From NCBI GenBank assembly GCA_937907495.1, contig CALESS010000215.1, positions 1-7,561 on the forward strand: a stretch of DNA of 7,561 nt, in the 5' to 3' direction. The DNA comes from an uncultured Anaerolineaceae bacterium (GTDB lineage: Bacteria > Chloroflexota > Anaerolineae > Anaerolineales > Anaerolineaceae). Position 1 is the stretch's first letter. Every line of letters begins with the position of its first letter. Below the pieces are notes generated by a model. That model was given only the letters and a program-made list of their open reading frames with translations, did no database searches and was not told the DNA's origin. A program made the translations under genes and the position numbers. Below are positions 1-6,190 of the stretch, one piece after another.

Positions 1-63
1 AGAATATAGAAGTATAACCGAAATTCTGCTTTTCTCGGCAAAATAATGAAGGCGGACCGGGCT

Positions 64-861
64 TCAATTCGCCGCGCCAGAAAGACGATAGCCATATAAC
101 ATCCCCAGGTTGGAATGAACCGGGTTGGTTTCAAACCGGGTCTGGAAACCGTGTTTGTGCAAGTATTCAATCAGGTCACGGTGAGAATATTGCGTCACCC
201 CATCGTGCGTTTCCAGGCAGATGCGTTTGATTCTTTGAATGACATCTTCGGGTGCGGAAAAAAGGATCTCATATTCCCCGCCCTCACAATCCATTTTCAG
301 GAAATCGCACACTTCGATCTGTAAAGTCTCAAAGGCATCTCCGAGTGTGATACCTTCCACCATCAACCCCTGACCGCCATCCATCTGTGCCGTGCTGAGC
401 TGAACTGCTTCTGTGTTTTGGGTGGAAAGGTGCATCCGACCGGATTGCTGGCCCACTGCTTTTGCCACAAGCTGTACATTTTCTACCTGGTTAAGGCTGG
501 TATTCTTCTCAAAAAGCTCAATAGAGGGTGGAAAAGGTTCAAAGGCAATCACCCGGCATTTGGGATTCCTGCGACCAATGCTGACCGCGAAATCTCCCCA
601 ACCGCCCCCGATATCCACGACCGTCCAGCCATCCTGGATTGTCTCACCAAAGGTTTCATACTGCCGGTCCAGGCAGGTCTCCTTCAAGACCCACACATCC
701 AGCAGCGTATTCACCAAAAAGCTGCTGCCGTCCGCCAGTTGGATCCTTCTTGTTGGATGAGACGCGGACAATGCCATTGCCGCCACCGATCCCAGGTTTT
801 TTACCCCTCGCAGCAGGGTGGGAAGGGAGCGTAAATAATACAACAAGCCGCCTAGCCTCAT
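64..861 (-). CDS. FkbM-family SAM-dependent methyltransferase
   Basis: Predicted class I S-adenosylmethionine-dependent methyltransferase of the FkbM family (265 aa from the chosen start). Seen: a SAM-binding motif I at about residues 81-95 (VVDIGGGWGDFAVSI), an acidic post-motif segment at 107-112 (FEPFPP), and the FkbM hallmark at 185-200 (FLKMDCEGGEYEIL). The N-terminal ~60 residues are a hydrophobic/basic lead-in without a convincing transmembrane helix. Known of the family: members O-methylate sugars, polyketides or other secondary products, so the substrate cannot be read from the sequence. Start choice: the ATG at 861 has AGGAG five nt upstream and lies after the tlyA stop. Longer in-frame starts (ATG at 936, TTG at 948) would overlap tlyA and have no ribosome binding site. 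It lies 40 nt behind tlyA and is probably cotranscribed with it. Glycan or lipid modification is a guess. Confidence 0.85.
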   Translation of the reverse strand: MRLGGLLYYLRSLPTLLRGVKNLGSVAAMALSASHPTRRIQLADGSSFLVNTLLDVWVLKETCLDRQYETFGETIQDGWTVVDIGGGWGDFAVSIGRRNPKCRVIAFEPFPPSIELFEKNTSLNQVENVQLVAKAVGQQSGRMHLSTQNTEAVQLSTAQMDGGQGLMVEGITLGDAFETLQIEVCDFLKMDCEGGEYEILFSAPEDVIQRIKRICLETHDGVTQYSHRDLIEYLHKHGFQTRFETNPVHSNLGMLYGYRLSGAAN

Positions 862-866
862 ACCCG

Positions 867-871
867 CTCCT
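867..871 (-). promoter_or_regulatory. Shine-Dalgarno site of the FkbM methyltransferase gene
   Basis: AGGAG read on the minus strand, five nt before the ATG at 861. It decides between this start and the in-frame ATG at 936 or TTG at 948, neither of which has a comparable site. The next Met codon after 861 is well inside the protein. Confidence 0.7.
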
Positions 872-901
872 GTCGTACATACCGGGGTTTCTTCTGCAAT
901 C

Positions 902-1690
902 TCATACAATTTCTGCCAATGGCAATTGTGGTCCATCTGCTGCGCCAAGGATCAAATGCAGCAGGAATTCCACATTCCCCTTCGGCCCGGTTAATGGCGA
1001 GCGGATAATACCTTGGACACCAAACCCTTGCTGCCGGGCAAATTCTTCAATTTCCTCAATCACCCGCTGATGGATCGCCGCATCCCGGATTACACCGTCA
1101 CCTTTGGCAGCATCTTGCCGGCCCGCCTCAAATTGCGGTTTGATCAACGCCACCACCTGTGGATTGGGCCATTGCAGGAGGTGATCTTCCAACCAGCCCC
1201 GGATGACCGGTAGTAAAATCTTCAAAGAGATGAAGGAAGCATCCACGGTTACCAATTGAATCACTTCCGGGAAGCCATTGACATGCCGGGCATTGGTCCG
1301 CTCCATCAGCACCACCCTCTCATCCTGCCGCAACTTCCAATGGAGAATGCCATAGCCCACATCCACTGCATACACCTTCGCCGCGCCGTGCTGCAACAGG
1401 CAATCTGTGAAGCCCCCCGTGGAAGACCCTACATCCACACATACCCAATCGCGGATCGTCTCCAAACCAAAGGCACTCAAGGCTGCTTCCAACTTTTCCC
1501 CGCCTCTAGAAACATACTTCGGGCCTGAATCGAGATGGATTTCACTTCCCAACTCCACCTGGTCAGAAGCCTTGAGGGCCACCTGCCCGTTCACCCGCAC
1601 TTGCCCGGCCATTATCAGGCGTTGTGCCAAAGATCGGCTGACAGCCAGCCCGCGTTCCACCATGAGAATATCCAGACGGTTTTTTGCCAT
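902..1690 (-). CDS. tlyA: TlyA-type 16S/23S rRNA (cytidine-2'-O)-methyltransferase
   Basis: Cytoplasmic rRNA methyltransferase (262 aa) of the TlyA (hemolysin A) family, which 2'-O-methylates cytidines of 23S rRNA and, in some lineages, 16S rRNA as well. Seen: an N-terminal S4 RNA-binding domain at about residues 4-58 (LVERGLAVSRSLAQRLI-like helix and VRVNGQ turn), a short linker ending YVSRGGEKLE (59-68), then an FtsJ/RrmJ-like SAM fold with motif I VDVGSSTGGFTD (85-96). The lysine-aspartate-lysine-glutamate set known from mycobacterial TlyA appears intact: K66, D150 (VDASFISL), K184 (LIKPQFE) and E241 (GNVEF). Length is close to the Mycobacterium tuberculosis protein. Whether it is the one-site (23S only) or two-site type cannot be decided here. 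Historical links to haemolysis and capreomycin susceptibility belong to other species. The ATG at 1690 is the natural N-terminus (MAKNRLDILMVERGL) but has no Shine-Dalgarno sequence; see the divergent region. Confidence 0.95.
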   Translation of the reverse strand: MAKNRLDILMVERGLAVSRSLAQRLIMAGQVRVNGQVALKASDQVELGSEIHLDSGPKYVSRGGEKLEAALSAFGLETIRDWVCVDVGSSTGGFTDCLLQHGAAKVYAVDVGYGILHWKLRQDERVVLMERTNARHVNGFPEVIQLVTVDASFISLKILLPVIRGWLEDHLLQWPNPQVVALIKPQFEAGRQDAAKGDGVIRDAAIHQRVIEEIEEFARQQGFGVQGIIRSPLTGPKGNVEFLLHLILGAADGPQLPLAEIV

Positions 1691-1699
1691 TGCATGTCA

Positions 1700-1705
1700 A
1701 TTTTA
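1700..1705 (-). promoter_or_regulatory. possible -10 box of tlyA, start of transcription next to the ATG
   Basis: TAAAAT on the minus strand, with nine nt between it and the tlyA ATG at 1690. Transcription would begin only two or three nt before the start codon. No -35 hexamer is visible at 16-18 nt spacing, so this call is weak. It is offered because tlyA must start within this short gap unless it is transcribed some other way, and because it has no ribosome binding site. Confidence 0.3.
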
Positions 1706-1727
1706 CCTGAACTATGCGAAAAACTTG

Positions 1728-1736
1728 TGATAAGAT
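1728..1736 (+). promoter_or_regulatory. extended -10 promoter of the ubiA-mevalonate kinase operon
   Basis: TGATAAGAT on the plus strand matches an extended -10 element (TGn followed by TAAGAT at 1731-1736). The ATG of the UbiA-family gene begins six nt after the box, at 1743, about where transcription would start, so the mRNA may be leaderless. The -35 position (around 1708-1713, tgaact) is poor, which is usual for extended -10 promoters. No Shine-Dalgarno sequence precedes the ATG, in agreement with a leaderless start. Confidence 0.45.
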
Positions 1737-1742
1737 TATGCC

Positions 1743-2678
1743 ATGTTTAAAGGCCTGATTAAAACAATGCGCCCCAAGCAATGGACCAAAAACGCCTTTG
1801 TTTTGGCCGCCCTGGTCTTTGACCGCCAATTGACTCATCTTCCAGCCTTGATCGTCTCCCTGGCTGGTTTTTTCATCTTTTCACTGGTTTCCAGTGCCAT
1901 TTATCTGATCAACGATATCGCCGATGTGGAGGCCGACCGCCGTCACCCGCAAAAACGAACCAGGCCCATCGCCTCTGGCAAAGTCCCCATCCGGGTCGCC
2001 TGGCTGACTGCGGTTGCCATCATGGTGGTTTGCCTGCCCGCAGCCTGGTTCCTCTCCAAATCTTTCGCCGTCATTATCGCCATTTATTTCGTCCTCATGC
2101 TGGCTTATTCAAAATGGCTCAAGCACATCCCGTTGGTGGATGTGCTGATTATCTCCACTGGCTTTGTTTTGCGGGTGGCAGCCGGCGTCAGCCTGATCGT
2201 GATTGAACGGTTTTCTCCCTGGCTGTATGTGGTCACGACCCTCTTTGCCTTGTATATCGGCTTTGGCAAACGCAGGGCTGAGCTGACCATGCTGGCTGTA
2301 ATGCCAACCACGCCTCTTTCCCCTTCGGGGGATACTTCTCCGGGCACTCACCGGGGCGGGCTTACCCGCCGGGTTTTGGACGGCTATACCATCCCCTTCC
2401 TGGATCAACTGATCACCATCGTGAGCAGCACCACCATCATCGCCTACAGTTTATATACCTTTAACGCCCCCAATGTCCCGGCCAATCACACCATGATGCT
2501 GACCATTCCCTTTGTCCTGTTTGGTATCTTCCGTTATCTTTACCTGATCCAGGTTAAACAGGCTGGTGGTGCGCCGGAAGAATTACTCCTCTCCGACCGC
2601 CCCTTACAGGTGACCATCCTGCTGTGGATGATATCGGTGGTCATCGTCTTTTATACGCAACCCATTCCAATATCATGA
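1743..2678 (+). CDS. UbiA-family polyprenyl-phosphate phosphoribosyltransferase-like protein
   Basis: Multi-spanning membrane enzyme (311 aa, about eight or nine hydrophobic segments) of the UbiA prenyltransferase superfamily, nearest in my recollection to decaprenyl-phosphate phosphoribosyltransferase (mycobacterial Rv3806c type). That enzyme transfers phosphoribose from PRPP to polyprenyl phosphate at the inner membrane face. Seen: the start MRPKQWTKN (residues 9-17), the metal-binding motif NDIADVEAD (57-65) followed by RHPQKRTRPIASG (67-79), the second motif region YSKWLKHIPLVD (122-133), GFGKRRAEL (173-181), RRVLDGYTIPFLDQL (209-223) and EELLLSDRP (279-287). Odd: the cytoplasmic loop between the last two blocks carries about 12 extra residues, rich in Pro, Gly, Ser and Thr (187-208). 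Its last codon overlaps the mevalonate kinase start in an ATGA. Other UbiA reactions on a different acceptor remain possible. There is no Shine-Dalgarno sequence. Confidence 0.85.
   Translation: MFKGLIKTMRPKQWTKNAFVLAALVFDRQLTHLPALIVSLAGFFIFSLVSSAIYLINDIADVEADRRHPQKRTRPIASGKVPIRVAWLTAVAIMVVCLPAAWFLSKSFAVIIAIYFVLMLAYSKWLKHIPLVDVLIISTGFVLRVAAGVSLIVIERFSPWLYVVTTLFALYIGFGKRRAELTMLAVMPTTPLSPSGDTSPGTHRGGLTRRVLDGYTIPFLDQLITIVSSTTIIAYSLYTFNAPNVPANHTMMLTIPFVLFGIFRYLYLIQVKQAGGAPEELLLSDRPLQVTILLWMISVVIVFYTQPIPIS
2319..2370 (+). repeat. pair of GC-rich hairpins inside the UbiA-family gene
   Basis: Two perfect short inverted repeats lie 22 nt apart within the coding sequence. The first has a 5-bp stem (TCCCC/GGGGA, 2319-2323 and 2328-2332) closing a TTCG tetraloop. 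The second has a 6-bp stem (GGCGGG 2355-2360, CCCGCC 2365-2370) with a CTTA loop. They coincide with the extra Pro/Gly/Ser/Thr loop of the protein (codons 2301-2366). This looks like a small palindromic element inserted in frame, though one copy alone cannot prove mobility. Confidence 0.5.
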
Positions 2679-3655
2679 AAAATTTCAAAGCTTCTGCCCC
2701 CGGAAAGATCATTCTATTCGGTGAACACGCCGTTGTATATAACCGTCCGGCGATCGCCATCCCCGTCCACCAGGTACAGGCGGTCGCAACAATTGACCAG
2801 GCAAATCCGGAATTCCCTCACGACATCTGGTTAGATGCACCCCAAATTGGTATTCAGGGCCGGTTGGATCTCACCTCCAGCCAACCAATCGCTGTATTGC
2901 TGCGTTTATTTCAAAAAGCGCTGCGTTTGGATGCCCTGCCCGGATTTACGATTGCATTATCCTCCACCATACCGCTTGCCAGCGGTATGGGTTCGGGGGC
3001 TGCGATATCAGTTGCCATCCTGCGCGGCCTGTTGGGGTCATTCGAGCATTCTCTTCCCGCCGAGCAGATTAATTCGCTGACCTATCAAATCGAGAAAATT
3101 TACCATGGCACCCCCTCTGGAATAGACAATACGGTCATCACCTATGAACAGCCGATCTATTTCGTGCGCGGGCAACCCCTTCAGAAAGTCCACCTCGGTC
3201 AGGAATTTACCCTGGTCATCGCAGATTCCGGGATTACATCCACCACCCTGGAAGTGGTAACCGATGTGCGGAAGGGCTGGCAGGAAGAACCCGCGGCCTT
3301 TGAAAGCTATTTTGATCAAATCCGTTCAATCGTCCTGGAAGCCCGCCAGATTTTGGAACGAGGTCCAGTCGAATCTCTGGGGCCTCTGATGAATGCCAAC
3401 CAGGCGATTCTAAAGAAAATGGGCGTCTCTTGTCCAAAATTGGACTATCTGCTGGATGCCGCCTTATTTGCCGGAGCATGGGGTTCCAAGCTATCCGGTG
3501 GGGGCCGGGGAGGTAATATCATCGCCCTGGTGAACCCTGACCAGGCGGCAGATGTCGCATCAGCCCTGGTCCAGGCGGGCGCTCGGAGTACCATCATCAC
3601 CACGGAATCACCCGCAAATGTATCCATTTCCCATGGACAACCTGTACTTCCTTAA
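2675..3655 (+). CDS. mvk: mevalonate kinase (GHMP family)
   Basis: Cytoplasmic GHMP-superfamily kinase (326 aa) that phosphorylates mevalonate to 5-phosphomevalonate with ATP. Seen: the N-terminal motif APGKIILFGEHAVVY (residues 8-22, Lys11), the ATP-binding loop IPLASGMGSGAAISVA (99-114), the HGTPSGIDN segment (144-152) with the predicted catalytic Asp151, and the C-terminal motif KLSGGGRGG (272-280). GEHAVVY together with HGTPSGIDN identifies mevalonate kinase rather than galactokinase, homoserine kinase or phosphomevalonate kinase. In the ATP loop the usual Gly-Ser-Ser-Ala reads Gly-Ser-Gly-Ala, which I recall from other bacterial and archaeal members. The ATG at 2675 overlaps the upstream TGA (ATGA) and has no Shine-Dalgarno sequence, so translation is probably coupled. 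A longer in-frame start at 2624 lies inside the UbiA gene and adds 17 residues foreign to the family. The coding end overlaps the next gene by 23 nt. Confidence 0.95.
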   Translation: MKNFKASAPGKIILFGEHAVVYNRPAIAIPVHQVQAVATIDQANPEFPHDIWLDAPQIGIQGRLDLTSSQPIAVLLRLFQKALRLDALPGFTIALSSTIPLASGMGSGAAISVAILRGLLGSFEHSLPAEQINSLTYQIEKIYHGTPSGIDNTVITYEQPIYFVRGQPLQKVHLGQEFTLVIADSGITSTTLEVVTDVRKGWQEEPAAFESYFDQIRSIVLEARQILERGPVESLGPLMNANQAILKKMGVSCPKLDYLLDAALFAGAWGSKLSGGGRGGNIIALVNPDQAADVASALVQAGARSTIITTESPANVSISHGQPVLP

Positions 3656-4433
3656 ATTAGGCGGTTCACTGATCACCGATAAAGATCAAGAACGCACTGT
3701 CCGGCAGGAGATCCTTCACCAGCTGGCAGCAGAAATTAAATCCGCCCTCGATCTCAACCCCTCGCTCAAACTTGTCATCGGTCATGGATCAGGCTCCTTC
3801 GGTCACCCATCCGCCAGCCGCCACAAAACCCGCCAAGGCGTGCAAACTCCACGGCAGTGGCTCGGTTTCGCTGAGGTCTGGAAGGATGCTCGTGATCTTA
3901 ACCAGAGGGTCATCAACACCCTCTCGGAAGCTGCACTGCCCGTCCTTTCCTTTCCACCCTCCTCCTGGCTCACCACCCGCAACCGCCTCATCCAGCAATC
4001 CTTCACCGCGCCTATCCTCTCTGCCCTGCATGCCGGTCTGATTCCCGTTATTCAGGGAGATGTAATCTTCGACCAGTCTCTCGGGGGCACCATCCTCTCC
4101 ACCGAGGAGGTATTTACGCATCTCGCCCGAACCTTCCATCCTTGCCGGATTCTCCTGGCGGGCATCGAAGCAGGAATCTGGGATTCCTTCCCGGCGCGAG
4201 AGCGGGTCATTCCAGAAATCACCCCGGCTAACCTCCCCCAAGTCGTCCGGAGCCTGTCGGGTTCCTCTTCGGTGGATGTGACCGGTGGTATGATTCAAAA
4301 AGTGAACACCATGATGACCTTGTTGGCAGCTAATCCGGGTTTGAAAATTTCCATCTTTTCCGGGCTTCAGCCTGGCACTCTCCGCTCCGCCTTACTGGGG
4401 GAGTTCCCCGGTACCACCCTTTCAACCCCATAG
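3633..4433 (+). CDS. ipk: isopentenyl phosphate kinase
   Basis: Amino-acid-kinase-fold enzyme (266 aa) that phosphorylates isopentenyl phosphate to isopentenyl diphosphate, the last step of the archaeal-type alternative mevalonate pathway. Seen: the N-terminal FLKLGGSLITDK (residues 6-17, Lys8), GHGSGSFGHP (50-59), which carries the histidine that marks this family against other amino acid kinases, QGDVIFD (141-147), GGTILSTEEVF (151-161) and a VDVTGGMIQKV segment (214-224) near the ATP site. Length is normal for the family. The position directly after mevalonate kinase supports the call. The ATG at 3633 is chosen because it leaves two residues or so before the first beta strand; an in-frame ATG at 3618 is possible, and one at 3552 is not credible. 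No Shine-Dalgarno sequence is visible, so expression likely depends on ribosomes finishing mevalonate kinase, which overlaps by 23 nt. A glutamate-5-kinase-like function is unlikely given the SFGH motif. Confidence 0.92.
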   Translation: MDNLYFLKLGGSLITDKDQERTVRQEILHQLAAEIKSALDLNPSLKLVIGHGSGSFGHPSASRHKTRQGVQTPRQWLGFAEVWKDARDLNQRVINTLSEAALPVLSFPPSSWLTTRNRLIQQSFTAPILSALHAGLIPVIQGDVIFDQSLGGTILSTEEVFTHLARTFHPCRILLAGIEAGIWDSFPARERVIPEITPANLPQVVRSLSGSSSVDVTGGMIQKVNTMMTLLAANPGLKISIFSGLQPGTLRSALLGEFPGTTLSTP

Positions 4434-4438
4434 CTTTT

Positions 4439-4443
4439 GGAGG
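4439..4443 (+). promoter_or_regulatory. Shine-Dalgarno site of the dGTPase-like gene
   Basis: GGAGG four nt before the ATG at 4448, in the 14-nt gap after the isopentenyl phosphate kinase stop. It fixes this start over the later in-frame Met at residue 7. It contrasts with the preceding two coupled genes, which have none. Confidence 0.7.
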
Positions 4444-4447
4444 CAAA

Positions 4448-5599
4448 ATGCTCTTCTCCCGCGAGATGCTGGAAAACCTGGAAGATCAATCCCTTGCCGT
4501 TTATGGCATGCACGCCAAGAATAGTAAAGGGCGGCATTACCCGGAAGACGAAGCCGAATATCGCACCGTATTTCAAAAAGACCGCGACCGCGTTTTGCAC
4601 ACCTCGGCTTTCCGGCGCCTGGAATATAAAACCCAGGTATTCATCAACTACGAAGGTGATTACTACCGTACCCGTCTCACTCACACCCTGGAGGTGACAC
4701 AAATCGGCCGCACGATCGCCCGTGCCCTGGGCGCAAATGAAGACCTGGTGGAAGCGATCTGCCTGGCCCACGACCTGGGGCACCCCGCCTTTGGTCATTC
4801 TGGAGAGATGATCCTTCAGAGCTTGATGAAGGATTTCGGCGGCTTTGATCATAACAAGCAATCTTTCCGCATCGTCACTTTTTTGGAACGCCGCTATCCA
4901 GAGTTTCCGGGTCTTAACCTTTCCTGGGAAGTGCTGGAGGGCATGGTCAAACATGAAACCGAGTACGATGTCTCGGATGCCAGGGATTTTAATCCCGAAT
5001 TGCGCGGGAACCTGGAATCCCAAATCTGCAACATCGCGGATGAACTCGCATATACCGCCCATGACCTGGATGATGGGCTACGCTCCGGCATGGTTACCGT
5101 CCCGATGCTGGCTGGCATAGATCTCTGGGAAATCGTCTGCGATTCCATCGGTTGGGCAGGCGCCAACCTGGATGATCTCACCCGCCACCGCCTCATCCGC
5201 CGCCTGACGGGTATGGCTGTAACCGACGCCATCCATGCCACCGATTCCTGGCTCAAACAGAGCGCTGTCCATTCGGTAGACGAATTACAACGCTTGCCTT
5301 ATAATGTGATCGGCTTTTCCGATGATATGCGCCGGCGAAACCGCCAGTTGAAAGATTTCCTCTACCAGAACCTTTATCGCCACTGGCGGGTGGTTCGCAT
5401 GGCGGTTAAAGCGGAGCGGATCATCACCGACCTGTTTTCCGCGTATCGGGCAGAACCATCCATCCTTCCCACTCATGTCCTTTCTCTGGTAGAGGACCGT
5501 GGACTGGAGCGCACAGTTTGCGATTATATTGCCGGCATGACAGACCGTTACGCAATTGATGAACATCGCCGCCTATTTGATCCAGCTTTGCTGCCCTAA
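4448..5599 (+). CDS. dgt: dGTPase-like HD-domain deoxynucleoside triphosphohydrolase
   Basis: Cytoplasmic HD-superfamily enzyme (383 aa) expected to hydrolyse dGTP or other dNTPs to the deoxynucleoside and triphosphate. Seen: HTSAFRRLEYKTQVF (residues 51-65, the family's RRL...KTQV block), then the metal ligands His79 (TRLTHTLEV), His108-Asp109 (LAHDLGHPAFGHSGE) and Asp198 (NIADELAYTAHDLDDG). A central segment FDHNKQSFRIV (133-143) resembles the family's nucleotide-proximal region. Length fits the shorter dGTPase-like group rather than the ~500-aa Escherichia coli Dgt. Substrate preference cannot be read from sequence; some members need a nucleotide activator, and some act in phage resistance by draining dNTPs. 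Nothing here points to defence, because the neighbours are isoprenoid genes and greA. It is probably cotranscribed with both. Confidence 0.9.
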   Translation: MLFSREMLENLEDQSLAVYGMHAKNSKGRHYPEDEAEYRTVFQKDRDRVLHTSAFRRLEYKTQVFINYEGDYYRTRLTHTLEVTQIGRTIARALGANEDLVEAICLAHDLGHPAFGHSGEMILQSLMKDFGGFDHNKQSFRIVTFLERRYPEFPGLNLSWEVLEGMVKHETEYDVSDARDFNPELRGNLESQICNIADELAYTAHDLDDGLRSGMVTVPMLAGIDLWEIVCDSIGWAGANLDDLTRHRLIRRLTGMAVTDAIHATDSWLKQSAVHSVDELQRLPYNVIGFSDDMRRRNRQLKDFLYQNLYRHWRVVRMAVKAERIITDLFSAYRAEPSILPTHVLSLVEDRGLERTVCDYIAGMTDRYAIDEHRRLFDPALLP

Positions 5600-5614
5600 T
5601 TTTTTAGAATTACT

Positions 5615-5618
5615 GGAG
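5615..5618 (+). promoter_or_regulatory. Shine-Dalgarno site of greA
   Basis: GGAG five nt before the ATG at 5624, in the 24-nt gap after the dGTPase stop. The gap is too short and lacks promoter-like hexamers, so greA is most simply read from the upstream transcript, although a promoter inside the dGTPase gene cannot be excluded. Confidence 0.6.
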
Positions 5619-5623
5619 TTAAC

Positions 5624-6091
5624 ATGTCTGAAGTGTCTTATCTTACTGCTGAAGGTGCAGCCCGTTTGCGAGCAGAACTTGAATTTCTCAAAGGTCCTTC
5701 GCGCGAGCAGCTTGCCGCGCGCTTGCGGGCAGCCATCGAGCAGGGAGATCTTTCTGAAAACGCCGACTATTCCGCCGCCAAAGAGGAGCAAGCCTTTCTC
5801 GAAGGCCGGATTCAAGAACTTGAATATAATTTGCGGAACGTGGTTTTGATTGATGATATGAAACAGGATACCTCCACCGTTACCATCGGTTCCACTGTGA
5901 CCGTTCAGGAGGAGGGATTCGATCCTGAAACCTATTACCTGGTCGGCCCCAGAGAGGCAGATCCTCGCAACAGCCGGATTTCCTACGAATCGCCCATCGG
6001 GCGGGCGCTCATTGGCTGCCACCCCGGAGATGAGGTTCAAGTGGATACCCCCGGGGGAGCAATCCGTTTGAAGATCCTCTCCATCGAATAA
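5624..6091 (+). CDS. greA: transcription elongation factor GreA
   Basis: Transcript cleavage factor (155 aa, near the usual ~158) that enters the secondary channel of RNA polymerase and rescues backtracked complexes. Seen: an N-terminal antiparallel coiled coil (about residues 5-75) with the tip motif GDLSENADY (41-49), including the two acidic tip residues Asp42 and Glu45 needed for cleavage. The C-terminal FKBP-like domain (about 80-155) has the signature SPIGRALIGCHPGDEVQV (123-140). The tip acids distinguish it from the Gfh and Rnk relatives, and the GreA-style DLSENADY favours GreA over GreB. It is the last gene of the plus-strand run and is followed by a strong terminator. Confidence 0.96.
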   Translation: MSEVSYLTAEGAARLRAELEFLKGPSREQLAARLRAAIEQGDLSENADYSAAKEEQAFLEGRIQELEYNLRNVVLIDDMKQDTSTVTIGSTVTVQEEGFDPETYYLVGPREADPRNSRISYESPIGRALIGCHPGDEVQVDTPGGAIRLKILSIE

Positions 6092-6136
6092 TCACTTCCC
6101 GCCCCGGGTAGAAATTTCCCTGTCCAGAATCAACAA

Positions 6137-6170
6137 GCCGCCCTTCCGGGCGGCCTGTGTTTTTATTTTT
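6137..6170 (+). terminator. Rho-independent terminator after greA, possibly bidirectional
   Basis: Perfect 7-bp GC stem GCCGCCC (6137-6143) / GGGCGGC (6148-6154) with a TTCC loop, then a T-rich tract (tgtgtttttattttt, 6156-6170). It sits 45 nt after the greA stop. The minus-strand gene ends at 6191 facing it; on that strand the hairpin is followed by the modestly T-rich ttgttgatt, so it may also terminate the converging transcript, less efficiently. Confidence 0.85.
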
Positions 6171-6190
6171 GGCGCAGTTGCCTGCATCAC

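Noticed and set aside
1..63. Possible terminator after the FkbM gene
   Set aside because: Only 4-bp arms (for example CCGA/TCGG with a long loop) are present and no clean GC stem followed by T residues on the minus strand.
862..948. Longer N-terminus for the FkbM methyltransferase (TTG at 948 or ATG at 936)
   Set aside because: It would overlap tlyA by up to 47 nt, without a ribosome binding site, while the ATG at 861 has AGGAG five nt away.
639..1070. 143-codon open frame on the plus strand
   Set aside because: It spans the junction of two well-supported minus-strand genes; no motif and no ribosome binding site.
3789..4298. 169-codon open frame on the minus strand
   Set aside because: Fully antisense to isopentenyl phosphate kinase, with a low-complexity Gly/Arg/Glu composition typical of shadow frames.
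4367..5062. 231-codon open frame on the minus strand
   Set aside because: It lies antisense to the dGTPase gene, whose HD motifs are intact in the other strand. The predicted protein shows no family pattern.
4448..5599. dGTPase as an antiphage defence gene
   Set aside because: Some dNTP hydrolases defend against phage, but here the neighbours are housekeeping and isoprenoid genes and there is no mobile or defence context.
5573..6040. 155-codon open frame on the minus strand
   Set aside because: Antisense to greA, which is unmistakable; no ribosome binding site or recognisable motif.
6107..6117. GAAATTTC palindrome between greA and its terminator
   Set aside because: A short A+T palindrome of a size expected by chance, with no second copy nearby.
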